DNA from: Pseudalkalibacillus salsuginis
Lineage (GTDB): Bacteria; Bacillota; Bacilli; Bacillales; Fictibacillaceae
Assembly: GCF_021646685.1 (NCBI RefSeq)
Contig: NZ_JAKJHW010000008.1
Location: forward strand, 1 to 64,000
Direction: 5' to 3'
DNA: 64,000 nucleotides
Position 1 is the first letter of the stretch, and every line of letters starts with the position of its first letter. Under the pieces are notes generated by a model. It was not told the origin of the DNA. It did not search any database and was given only the letters and a program-made list of their open reading frames with translations. A program made the translations under genes and the position numbers. Shown in pieces: positions 40,226 through 48,216 of this stretch.

Positions 40226-40345
40226 TGTACACCATGGTTGACAGGTTTACAAATTTCTAGTATTGTTACTTCAAACACTTGTAAACCATGGATTACAAAC
40301 AGGTTTTAACTTATTTTTTACCTACAATGTAAACCTTGAATTACA
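40226..40345. promoter_or_regulatory. Three 18-bp repressor operators
   Basis: TGTAAACCATGGATTACA (40280-40297) is nearly palindromic. Variants TGTACACCATGGTTGACA (40226-40243) and TGTAAACCTTGAATTACA (40328-40345) lie on either side, centre distances 54 and 48 bp. They fill the divergent interval between the repressor and the HTH gene, as in lysogeny switches. Consensus TGTAnACCnTGnnTnACA. Confidence 0.82.
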
Positions 40346-40372
40346 AATGGAATTTAACAATGAGGTGATGGT

Positions 40373-40708
40373 ATGGACGATGTACGGATTGATGAAAAAA
40401 CTGTCAATAACATTTTAGAAGAAGCCATTAATAAGCATGTAGAGGAACTTGCAAGACAAAAATACTTTTTAACTTATAGCGAACTATCTAAGTATCTTAA
40501 TATTAGTAAACCGATTATTGAAGATCGATTAATAAAGAACGGATTAAAATATTACAAAGTAGGGTGCAAATATTTATTTAAAAAGAATGAAGTCGATGCT
40601 TTTCTAGATGAAATAACAGCAAATATGAATATTAGAAATAATGATTTGAAATTCTTTAATAAATTACAAAACAATATGGAAATCTTTAAGATTCAAGAGG
40701 GGAGTTGA
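40373..40708 (+). CDS. Excisionase-family helix-turn-helix protein
   Basis: 111 residues. Residues ~45-85 form a MerR/Xis-type winged helix (FLTYSELSKYLNISKPIIEDRL, then YYKVGCKYLFKKNEVDAFLDEI). First gene rightward from the operator region, so under control of the repressor. Possible roles are recombination directionality factor or activator. GAGGTGATGGT precedes ATG 40373. Its stop overlaps the next frame. Confidence 0.72.
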   Translation: MDDVRIDEKTVNNILEEAINKHVEELARQKYFLTYSELSKYLNISKPIIEDRLIKNGLKYYKVGCKYLFKKNEVDAFLDEITANMNIRNNDLKFFNKLQNNMEIFKIQEGS

Positions 40709-40713
40709 AAGAA

Positions 40714-41586
40714 TTGCAAGGTTGGGTAAAGCTCCATAGAAAAATATTTGAAAGTTCGACATTCTTAAGGTTAGATTCAAAACAAAAATTAATTGCAATA
40801 TATCTTATTCTAAATGCTAATCACAAAGATAATTTTTGGTTTGACAAGTATATAGGGGAACGTGTCCTAGTTTTACGTGGGCAGCTGGTAACATCAAGAA
40901 GTATTATTGTAAATGATTGGTTTAAAAAAGATAAAGCTATCACGGAGCAAGTCGTAAGAACAACTTTATCCAAACTTGAGAAACTAAATTTTTTAACCAA
41001 ACAATCAACCAACAAATATACACTCATAACAATAGAGAAATATGATATATACCAATCAGATAGTCTTATAATTCCCCAGCTTAGTAACCAACGATTAACC
41101 AGTGATAAACCAGGTGGAAACCTAACCTTAACCACAAACAATAATGTAAAGAATGACAACAATCTAGATAAAGAAGAAACATATATAGATACGGTAGTAG
41201 ATAATATAAATACACCATTTCCTTATTTGGAACAATGTAATAAAGACATAGAAATAGATATACATTTGAAGAAGAGTTTAAAAGGTAGTGTACCACCATT
41301 AACATACAATATCTTAGATCTATTCTGTGGTTATGAGGAAATGTCTAAATTAATTGGTATTATTTTCAGGGCAAAAAAAAGAGTTGAAGATAAAAGAAAT
41401 GAACTTTTACAAATAGAGTATCTTGATCGAGAATTAAGTCAAACCTTATTAAAATGTTTTAGAAAGACAAAAAGAGAGTTTCGAGTAGAAAATAATGAAA
41501 ATTATTTTTTTAAGAGTTTATTTAACTTATTTGAAGAACTTTCAAAAGAAATTGAAAGTTTTGTAGGGGAAGAAAAAATGCTTTAA
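40714..41586 (+). CDS. Phage-type replication initiation protein (replisome organiser-like)
   Basis: ~290 residues. N-terminus GWVKLHRKIFESSTFLRLDSKQKLIAIYLIL, with a winged-helix segment VVRTTLSKLEKLNFLTKQSTNKYTLITIEKYDIY, is typical of Firmicute phage and satellite replication proteins. The C-terminal half is Lys/Glu-rich with no motif I know. Start TTG 40714 has GGGGAG nine bases upstream. TTG 40705 would leave no spacing. With integrase, repressor and HTH it forms the core of a satellite-like element. No capsid, tail or terminase gene is present. Confidence 0.7.
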   Translation: MQGWVKLHRKIFESSTFLRLDSKQKLIAIYLILNANHKDNFWFDKYIGERVLVLRGQLVTSRSIIVNDWFKKDKAITEQVVRTTLSKLEKLNFLTKQSTNKYTLITIEKYDIYQSDSLIIPQLSNQRLTSDKPGGNLTLTTNNNVKNDNNLDKEETYIDTVVDNINTPFPYLEQCNKDIEIDIHLKKSLKGSVPPLTYNILDLFCGYEEMSKLIGIIFRAKKRVEDKRNELLQIEYLDRELSQTLLKCFRKTKREFRVENNENYFFKSLFNLFEELSKEIESFVGEEKML

Positions 41587-41623
41587 TTTTTTAATTAATC
41601 ACAAAGTCGTAAATTGACAAAGT

Positions 41624-41676
41624 GCCCATTTACGCACTGACAGATGTCAGTCAGTGCAGTGGGTTTTTTCGTAAAC
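41624..41676 (+). terminator. Strong terminator after replication gene
   Basis: CCCATT / AGTGGG outer and GCACTGAC / GTCAGTGC inner stems, then TTTTTT. Confidence 0.85.
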
Positions 41677-41729
41677 GAAAAAAACGTTCAGCGGAGCTGA
41701 ATAACCTTCGGGGAAACGGAGAAAAAGAA

Positions 41730-41978
41730 ATGAATAATTTTCCAAAAATACTATCGATCGCTGATCTAACGAACAGGTGGAATATGCCGAGGCAAAGTAT
41801 ACATGAAAGAATTAAATATAGAGATTTTCCAGAACCAATCATTTTTGTTTCAAATGGAAGAACTGCCATTTTTTTAGAGACTGATATTGTGGACTTCGAA
41901 GAAAAAAACCCGTGGATTACCACTCCTGAACGTAGAGAAAGAAGACAACGTTTTATTTATTCGTTGATAAATAAGTAA
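41730..41978 (+). CDS. AlpA-like helix-turn-helix regulator
   Basis: 82 residues. ILSIADLTNRWNMPRQSIHERIKYRDFPEPI is an AlpA/MerR-type DNA-binding helix-turn-helix, followed by FLETDIVDFEEKNPW and an Arg-rich tail. GGAG at 41718-41721 selects ATG 41730 over upstream in-frame starts. Likely a small phage-type activator or excision factor. Confidence 0.7.
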   Translation: MNNFPKILSIADLTNRWNMPRQSIHERIKYRDFPEPIIFVSNGRTAIFLETDIVDFEEKNPWITTPERRERRQRFIYSLINK

Positions 41979-42114
41979 AGAGATTTTTATAAAAATTAAA
42001 ATGAAAAGTTCTGCTATTCAAAAAAGGAATTATAAGTATAAATTACAAAATAATGGATTTATGGTAAAGTAAATATGTAAAGGTTGAAAAGTATAAGATA
42101 AGGGGAGAAGCTGC

Positions 42115-43065
42115 ATGCAAATTAGTGAATATTTTAACCTAGGTTTAAAACAGGAGGATTTAGATTTTGTTGATGTTAATACATCTCGAGATAATGAATT
42201 ATTTATAGATCCTTGTTGGATTCATATTGGAGATGATGATTGGTCTAAACAAGCTTCTTCAACTATTTCTGGCTTTTTCGACCATATACTTGATCTGTAT
42301 CAAAAAGGAGACAAGAAAAAAGCTAAAGAGCTTTTTGGTTTTTCAAAAGAACCAAATGAAACTTGTTTTGGTATGTCACGGAATAATCCGGAAGGTACAG
42401 GAGCTTCTGCTGAAATGCTAGAAAAGTTGTTTGACAATATAACATCTACTGAAATGGTAGAAGCAGGATTGATTAGAAGATTAGAAGATATCCATGTGTT
42501 TGTTAGTGATTTTGGTAAGGATAGACTATCTGATTTAGTAACTAATATCATCAGACAGCATTTAGTAGATTATACAGAGAAGCAATGTGAGTTACTTGGT
42601 ATTGAATTAGGGAAAGAATCAAAAGATCTGGGTTATTTTTGGAATAACAATACTAAAGTTTGGGGAACGTGTAAAGGTCGTCCTCTTATCGTTGATGATA
42701 AAAATATTTTATTAGTCCCTAAAAAAATAGCTGTAAAATCTTTTAGGTATACAGTTGGTCAATATTGCTCAACTCATGTTCTAGTTAGGCGACAAGAGCA
42801 ACATATTAAAGACGATACAAATTTAGTTAAAAAAACTAAGAAGAAAGATGGAACGCTAAAAATTGAGGTTTTTAAAAAAGATATCAGGGAAGAAGAAATT
42901 AAACAAGCTGGACTAAATGAAAAGCAATATGCCAGAAGAGTAACAATGGAAAATCCAGATTTAATCGATAATTTTAGAACCTCAATTATTAGGGTACTAA
43001 AAGATCCAAAAACTACAAACAAACTATCTGATCAAGAACTTATTGAATTATTTAAAGAATTGTAA
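42115..43065 (+). CDS. Island protein of unknown function
   Basis: 316 residues, soluble. I do not recognise the family. Distinctive stretches: ELFIDPCWIHIGDDDW near residue 30, HVFVSDFGKDRLSDLVTNIIRQHL around 125-148, a central WGTCKGRPLIVDDKNILLVPKK, and a Lys-rich C-terminal quarter. GGGGAGAAGCTGC precedes ATG 42115, and it has its own terminator, so it is a monocistronic cargo gene. A defence or restriction role is possible from context only. Confidence 0.7.
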   Translation: MQISEYFNLGLKQEDLDFVDVNTSRDNELFIDPCWIHIGDDDWSKQASSTISGFFDHILDLYQKGDKKKAKELFGFSKEPNETCFGMSRNNPEGTGASAEMLEKLFDNITSTEMVEAGLIRRLEDIHVFVSDFGKDRLSDLVTNIIRQHLVDYTEKQCELLGIELGKESKDLGYFWNNNTKVWGTCKGRPLIVDDKNILLVPKKIAVKSFRYTVGQYCSTHVLVRRQEQHIKDDTNLVKKTKKKDGTLKIEVFKKDIREEEIKQAGLNEKQYARRVTMENPDLIDNFRTSIIRVLKDPKTTNKLSDQELIELFKEL

Positions 43066-43115
43066 AACAAAAATGAATGTATTAATTTACATGCCTACCT
43101 CTTTAGGAAAGTGAA

Positions 43116-43158
43116 AGCCCTGAATTTAGCCGTATTCGGTTAAATTCAGGGCTTTTTA
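43116..43158 (+). terminator. Terminator after unknown island gene
   Basis: AGCCCTGAATTTA / TAAATTCAGGGCT, 13 perfect pairs extended by CCG/CGG in the loop, then TTTTAA. Confidence 0.9.
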
Positions 43159-43216
43159 ATTTGAAAATTGAGGTTTACTAGTTAAAATTAACCGAATTAT
43201 TTACATTCTCAGCAAT

Positions 43217-43456
43217 TTATCTACGAACAAATAAGTTAATCCAGCCTAAGGTAGTAGCTTCATTCGCTTTTTGATATGTAGCTTCTTGAAGAATTTGCAT
43301 CACTCTGAGTTCATTGATTTGTTCTTCATGTCTGGCCTCTTGTTCATACAAGTTCATAGCCTCTTTTAAAGAATCAGCTCTTCCATCTTTAATGTAAGAT
43401 AAGAAGCGATCCAAAGCATATAAGTTTCGATAAGTAGGTGGAACAATTGATTCCTT
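43217..43456 (-). pseudogene. 3' fragment of a truncated gene
   Basis: The minus strand encodes about 79 residues ending ATTLGWINLFVRR. The frame stays open upstream of the only ATG (43414) as VPPTYRNLYALDRFLSYIKDGRADSLKEA, broken over the Met, and then hits a stop at 43457. There is no start codon with an RBS. I read it as the C-terminal remnant of a larger protein cut off at about 43,436-43,456, where the oppositely oriented GIY-YIG gene begins. Family unknown. Confidence 0.5.
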
Positions 43457-44436
43457 CTAAGGAGATTAAATATTTAGAAAAAATTAACGAAGAGTTTTTT
43501 AAAGAAAAGGGAGAATTTAATTTAAAAGAAAAAGAAGAGGCGGATTTTAAAATTACGAACATAGAATCAAATATTGATATTCTATCAGGTAGTCGCAAAT
43601 ATCTGGAAACAAGGAAAAAATTAGTTAAGAATATACAAAATGATCTTAGTGAACTAGAATCTATGTTCTATTATAAAAATTTTAAGCTTGGTGATGATGA
43701 ATCAACAATTTTTTCTTCTATTCATTCCTTCTTAGATACTTGTAATGCATATTTTATTGGTGAAAAGCCGTTTAGTTCTATAGTCAATAATAATTACATT
43801 GAAAGTGTTAAATTAGACATCTTACAATTAAGGTACATAATAAAATACAAAATGTTTGAAAAACAAATAAATAATATACTGGATCTAGAATCAATTTTTA
43901 CTGAAATGAAAAAAAATAGGTGTATTATAGAGGATTATAGGTATGAAAATTTTAAAAAAGAATTTGAAAAATTGATTAGATATAATGAGGTTTTTAAAAA
44001 CTTCACAATTAAGCGGTTTTTTCCAGGAGAGACATTTGGTTACTTATCGAAGTTTATCAACTTAAAGTATGATTATGAATTAATCAAATATTTTGGCAGG
44101 TATAATTATTTATATGTATTTGGAAGTGAACAACACCAAGTGTATAAAATAGGTGTAACATTCAATAACTTAACTTCAAGATTTATTAAAGCAGAAGAGT
44201 TATTTCAATACCGGTATAAAGGAAAAGTTCTTAATAAAATTCAAGTTATAAAGAATCCTAATGCATATAGACTTGAGCTTTATTTAAAAAATAAATTTAA
44301 AAATTATAAGCATCCTTATTTCAATTCAAATGAATGGTTTAAATTTGCTGATGAAGAAATAAATTATTTCAAACATCTAGGGTATTTATCGGACTCTAAG
44401 TTTCAGGAAATTTGTAATTTTGATATTTATATTTAG
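43438..44436 (+). CDS. Protein with C-terminal GIY-YIG-like nuclease domain
   Basis: 332 residues. Residues ~1-210 are helical and coiled-coil-like. From ~220 the sequence YLYVFGSEQHQVYKIGVTFNNL, then SRF, LELYLKNKF and SNEWF, matches the GIY-YIG/T5orf172 (MUG113) pattern: Tyr-Val-Phe, Tyr-Lys-Ile-Gly, Arg, Glu and a C-terminal Trp-Phe. The start (GTG 43438, right after an in-frame TAG) has no RBS, so the 5' end may be truncated at the junction with the minus-strand fragment. A nuclease role is inferred. Confidence 0.65.
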   Translation: MEQLIPSKEIKYLEKINEEFFKEKGEFNLKEKEEADFKITNIESNIDILSGSRKYLETRKKLVKNIQNDLSELESMFYYKNFKLGDDESTIFSSIHSFLDTCNAYFIGEKPFSSIVNNNYIESVKLDILQLRYIIKYKMFEKQINNILDLESIFTEMKKNRCIIEDYRYENFKKEFEKLIRYNEVFKNFTIKRFFPGETFGYLSKFINLKYDYELIKYFGRYNYLYVFGSEQHQVYKIGVTFNNLTSRFIKAEELFQYRYKGKVLNKIQVIKNPNAYRLELYLKNKFKNYKHPYFNSNEWFKFADEEINYFKHLGYLSDSKFQEICNFDIYI

Positions 44437-44554
44437 GTATCCGATTAGTGTCCGATAATGTTAAACAAATATATTTTTTATTAGGATAAATTAACAGGAA
44501 TATTGATTTATCAAGGATTCATGTACGTATTTTTTAGTTTTTATAGGGTTATTA

Positions 44555-44574
44555 AATGGGCGGCATGATGTAAT
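44555..44574 (+). other. Right attachment repeat (attR / shared att)
   Basis: Exact 20-bp copy of the groEL 3' end at 30,029-30,048. A perfect 18-bp palindrome, ACCCTTGATATCAAGGGT (44,587-44,604), lies 12 bp beyond it, and int2 ends 88 bp away. Confidence 0.88.
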
Positions 44575-44662
44575 CATGCACCCATGACCCTTGATATCAA
44601 GGGTTAAGCTTCACCCCAAAAGTCAAAATGACATACTTTTGACATACCTGGCAGTAAAAACA

Positions 44663-45840
44663 CTATAGATCTAATGAGCCTCTCATAAGTTCACTGAACT
44701 TTTGAGAGGCTTTTTCTTCCATGTTTTCAGTGATATGCGCGTATATATTCATGGTCGTATTTATATCCCCATGGCCTAACCGTTGTTGAATTTCTTTAAT
44801 ACCAACTCCTGCTTCTATAAGGAGAGAAGTATGAGTGTGTCGTAAAGAGTGAGGAGTAAGTTTTTTGTTTATCACACTTAGTTTCAACAAACGTTGCATT
44901 CTTGTATTTACAGTCTTTAAAAACTCAGGATACCCTGGATTATTGGTTTCTTTTGCAAAAACAAAATCAAGTTGATTGTAATAACCGTTAGATTTTTCAA
45001 TGAGTTTTTTTGGTGTTCTTTGTGTTTTTTTAATACCATGATTACATCTGGATCCATTTTAATCGTGCGAATTGATCCCTTTGTTTTTGGAGTAAGCAAC
45101 TGATATTCTTTTGTACGATTGGAAGGGTTATAATAGGTCTTTGTCACTCTTAAAGTTGCTCTAGTCATATTAATGTCTGCCCACTTTAATGCAATTAGCT
45201 CACCTACCCGTAATCCACTATAGGCTAGTGTTAAAAACAAGGGAAAATCTTTATCAATTCCTTTTTCCTTTGCAGCTGAAAGAAAACGAATGAGTTCAGG
45301 TTTCTCCATGAATTTAATCTCTCCATTATTGTTCTCCACTTCCTCAACCGTCTCTACTTTACGTGGGATTTTAGCAAATTCACATGGAGTACTCTTGATA
45401 ATATTAAATTCTACAGCTTTATTAAATACCATTCGTCCTGTTGAATGAATACCATCAAGCGTATTAAAAGCATACCCTTCTTTATGAAGTGAGGTTAGCA
45501 TGGCTTGATACTGTTTTCGGCTGATATCTTTAATCTTTTTATGTCCAAAAAATCGATTTAAGTGATCTATATTATGTTTTCGATTCCTTACAGAGCTTAT
45601 TTTGGCACTTTCACTATAAATTTTAATCCATTCTAAAGTGAAGTCTTTGAATACTACATCTTGTTCTTTAACATATGTGTTCTCATAAACTTCCTTCTCA
45701 ATTTCTGCTGCAGCGAGTTGTGCTTCTTTTTTTGTTTTAAATCCACCCTTTGAAGAAAACTTTTTCTTTCCAGTGATAGGGTCGTTCCCCAAATATATTT
45801 GAAAATACCATCTAGCTCCACGTTTTCGGAAGTTTGCCAT
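44663..45840 (-). pseudogene. Tyrosine recombinase int2, frameshifted
   Basis: A ~390-residue integrase in two frames. N-terminal part MANFRKRGARWYFQIYLGND through the catalytic Arg in LAYSGLRVGELIALKW. C-terminal part with HSLRHTHTS and LGHGDINTTMNIYAH (Tyr). The break is at the run of seven T (plus strand ~45,006-45,012). In the shifted frame the sequence continues KLIEKSNGYYNQLDFVFAKE, as expected. A homopolymer indel, real or a sequencing error, explains it. GGAGGGG selects ATG 45840. It adjoins the att repeat, so it is the best candidate enzyme for groEL-site integration. Confidence 0.85.
44678..44715 (+). terminator. Terminator embedded in the 3' end of int2 (plus-strand direction)
   Basis: GCCTCTCA / TGAGAGGC with inner AGTTC/GAACT and TTTTT. 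It lies inside the int2 coding region and would stop transcripts entering from the groEL/att side. Confidence 0.82.
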
Positions 45841-45871
45841 AGTTATCCCCTCCTTGTTCAATCATATTTAA

Positions 45872-46357
45872 TTAAATCTTAATGGATGGTACAATTCTTC
45901 CTTTTATTTTTTCTAAGCGTTCAATGCATAGCTTCCTGGGAACTTTAAAATCCCTAGACCATTGATCAATTATTGCTGGGCTTGTAACAGTGTATTCGTT
46001 GATCATATGAGCAGGTAAAGATGCATAAAGGGTAAAATGTCGTGCATCTCTTTCTTGTAGTTCGTGAAATGCTGTGGGCATCATTGTTTGTCGCCCAGCG
46101 TGTCTTAAGGCATGGCAAAGTTCATGAAAAAACTGCTCGCGTTGGTATATTGTAGGCAAACGACTATCTACTATGATTTCTTGGAATCTACCTACTTTCA
46201 TAAACCTTGCTTGCATCGGTTTACATCGAAGAAAGATTTGAGACTCCAACCCTATGTCTTGTATGTTCAAATCTTCCGGTTTAGTATAGCGGTGGTTTAT
46301 ATACCATTGTGTAACTAAGTCTTCAAGAATTGTGGTTGAATAAATAGGAAATCCCAA
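45872..46357 (-). CDS. ImmA/IrrE-family metallopeptidase
   Basis: ~161 residues with the zinc-protease motif FFHELCHALRHAG (H-E-x-x-H). In ICEBs1-type elements ImmA cleaves the Xre-type repressor to trigger excision. Here no repressor gene accompanies it, which is unusual. It lies 31 bp upstream of int2 in the same direction. The frame opens at 46381, but AAGGAAGG on the minus strand favours TTG 46357 (MGFPIYSTT). Confidence 0.82.
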   Translation of the reverse strand: MGFPIYSTTILEDLVTQWYINHRYTKPEDLNIQDIGLESQIFLRCKPMQARFMKVGRFQEIIVDSRLPTIYQREQFFHELCHALRHAGRQTMMPTAFHELQERDARHFTLYASLPAHMINEYTVTSPAIIDQWSRDFKVPRKLCIERLEKIKGRIVPSIKI

Positions 46358-46380
46358 ACCAATCACCTTCCTTAAAAGCA

Positions 46381-46409
46381 ATTATACGAACATATGTTCT
46401 ATAAATCAA
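46381..46409 (-). promoter_or_regulatory. Promoter with LexA (SOS) box for immA-int2
   Basis: Minus strand: TTGATT, 17 bp, TATAAT. The spacer holds CGAACATATGTTCT (46,387-46,400), one mismatch from the Bacillus LexA consensus CGAAC-N4-GTTCG. DNA damage should thus induce the peptidase and integrase. Confidence 0.75.
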
Positions 46410-46536
46410 TCAAGGATGACAATTAATGGTTTTAAATAGTTTTTGAGGTGTTATTTTCCTGTATTATGAAATGAAATGGTCTCCTAGAGGGGTATTAGAA
46501 TCGTAGTTACTTTGCCAACGAGAGGATTGCTTTGAA

Positions 46537-46578
46537 ATCAAGTCTTCCAGATAAGGGCAGTTATCTGGAAGACTTGAT
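46537..46578. repeat. Perfect 18-bp inverted repeat
   Basis: ATCAAGTCTTCCAGATAA and its exact complement are separated by GGGCAG. No T-tract follows. A second 8-bp inverted repeat GAAGAGTC / GACTCTTC spans 46,594-46,633. The 250 bp around it hold no gene. Confidence 0.8.
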
Positions 46579-46667
46579 GCTGAAATGATTAGCGAAGAGT
46601 CAGTTTAAAAGTAATACAATTTCAAGACTCTTCCTCATTTATACAAGTTCATTTTTGTGTTATCGTG

Positions 46668-46686
46668 TATGTATGACGCATACATA
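46668..46686. promoter_or_regulatory. Putative MarR operator
   Basis: The palindrome TATGTATG-ACG-CATACATA lies 22 bp upstream of the MarR-family start codon. MarR proteins usually bind such dyads and repress their own operon. Confidence 0.65.
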
Positions 46687-46707
46687 TGGATAAGGAGGGA
46701 ATATTTT

Positions 46708-47220
46708 ATGTTGATTAACGGACGATTAACAAATTTATTAAATGCTTTTGCAACAATTTTAACCGACAAAACACAAGGTTTATCGAAGAATGAACTCCTC
46801 CTTGGCGATAATGTTATGCCTGCTCTTGTGACAATTTACCATTACCCTTACCAATCTGTTGATTTTCTTAGCCGAGCATTATCACTCAGCCATTCAGGAA
46901 CTGTTCGTCTCGTCAACAAAATTGTGGAAAAAGAGATGATAGCGAAGCAAAAAGGAGAGGATCATAGAAACATACAACTTGTTGTTACAACAAAAGGAGA
47001 AGAACAAATCCAACAGTTTTTTGAGAAAAGAGAAGTGCTCTTCAAACATGGTATAGATATGCTTAACGACGAGGAGAAAAAGTGGTTAGAATCCATCTTA
47101 GAAAAAATATTAAGTACGCAAGCCAATCACTTGGAACAAACGAGGGTAATTTGTCGTCTTTGTAATGCGGATGCCTGCTTGCATAACAACGATTGTCCGG
47201 TGAGCAAACCTCTGAAATGA
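46708..47220 (+). CDS. MarR-family transcriptional regulator
   Basis: 170 residues. Winged helix SVDFLSRALSLSHSGTVRLVNKIVEKEMI and the wing segment HRNIQLVVTTKG. The C-terminus carries ICRLCNADACLHNNDCPV, a cluster of four cysteines and a histidine that could bind metal or sense oxidants. AAGGAGGG precedes ATG 46708. A drug/metabolite exporter follows 22 bp later, so the pair is probably one operon with the regulator acting on itself and the exporter. Confidence 0.82.
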   Translation: MLINGRLTNLLNAFATILTDKTQGLSKNELLLGDNVMPALVTIYHYPYQSVDFLSRALSLSHSGTVRLVNKIVEKEMIAKQKGEDHRNIQLVVTTKGEEQIQQFFEKREVLFKHGIDMLNDEEKKWLESILEKILSTQANHLEQTRVICRLCNADACLHNNDCPVSKPLK

Positions 47221-47242
47221 TCATTAGAAGGAGGATTTAGGT

Positions 47243-48172
47243 ATGCCTAAGCAAAGAATAGGATGGTTGCTTGGGTTCCTTGGTATAGCGGGCGCAAGTC
47301 TAACTTTACCTTTGACCCAGATTGGGATTAACCATTTTGATCCCTTTGTTTTAAGTTTTGGAAGGGTAATTATAGCAGGATTATTAGCATTATCTGTGGT
47401 TCTTTTTCTTTGTATGAAAAAATCAAAAAAGGCGATAGTGCCTGCAGTTAAACAGTTAAAATCATTAGGAATCGTGGCTTTCTTTTTAGTGCTTGCTTTT
47501 CCGCTATTTGTAGCATGGGGAATGATGTACATTCCTTCTTCCCACGGAGCCATTGAATTTGCTTTAATGCCTATTGCTACCACAGTGTATGCTTTAGTAC
47601 GAACGGGAGAACGTCCAGCTTTAAGATTTTGGATAGGGAGTCTGATTGCTTGTTTAGCTGTTCTGTTTTTTACCTTAAGTCAAGGAATACAGCAACTCCA
47701 AATTACAGACCTCATTCTCTTTGGAGCGATTATTACATCGGCCGTCGGTTATGTGGAAGGGGCAAAAATGACTAACGTACTAGGGGGATCATGGGAAGTT
47801 ATCACTTGGGCTCTGATCATCATTTTGCCTATCGTTATTCTTCTCATTATTCCCTTCTTGGACCGTTCAATCCTAGTTGTTCCTTTAAGCGGTTGGCTAT
47901 CTTTATTAGGATTAGGGATTATCAGTCAATATCTTGCAATGCTTATGTGGTATGCTGCTATGCATATAGTTAATATAGCGAAAATTAGTCAAATTCAATA
48001 CTTTCAACCTTTTTTTACGATTTTTTTTGCGTATATTTTTTTGAACGAAGAAGTGGGTCTTTTCACCATTATGACTGCATTGATTGTAGTAGTAGCAGTA
48101 GCATACGGGAAAAATGCTTCTATTTATAGAATAAAAAAAACACGTGAACAAAGCAGGGTTTATCAAAAATAG
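47243..48172 (+). CDS. EamA/DMT-family transporter
   Basis: 309 residues, ten predicted transmembrane helices in two EamA repeats (for example GWLLGFLGIAGASLTLP and AIEFALMPIATTVYALV in the first). The C-terminal half ends with IFLNEEVGLFTIMTALIVVVA, the usual EamA ending. Likely exports a small metabolite or drug. Substrate unknown. GAAGGAGG precedes ATG 47243. Confidence 0.85.
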   Translation: MPKQRIGWLLGFLGIAGASLTLPLTQIGINHFDPFVLSFGRVIIAGLLALSVVLFLCMKKSKKAIVPAVKQLKSLGIVAFFLVLAFPLFVAWGMMYIPSSHGAIEFALMPIATTVYALVRTGERPALRFWIGSLIACLAVLFFTLSQGIQQLQITDLILFGAIITSAVGYVEGAKMTNVLGGSWEVITWALIIILPIVILLIIPFLDRSILVVPLSGWLSLLGLGIISQYLAMLMWYAAMHIVNIAKISQIQYFQPFFTIFFAYIFLNEEVGLFTIMTALIVVVAVAYGKNASIYRIKKTREQSRVYQK

Positions 48173-48178
48173 AGAAGA

Positions 48179-48216
48179 CCCCTTAATGTTTAATTTTTAA
48201 ACAATAAGGGGTTTTC
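48179..48216 (+). terminator. Terminator after EamA gene
   Basis: CCCCTTA / TAAGGGG with inner TGTTTAA/TTAAACA, then TTTTC. Confidence 0.85.

Noticed and set aside
30049-44574. Complete prophage
   Set aside because: Integrase, repressor and replication-type genes exist, but there is no terminase, portal, capsid, tail or lysis gene. A satellite or genomic island fits better.
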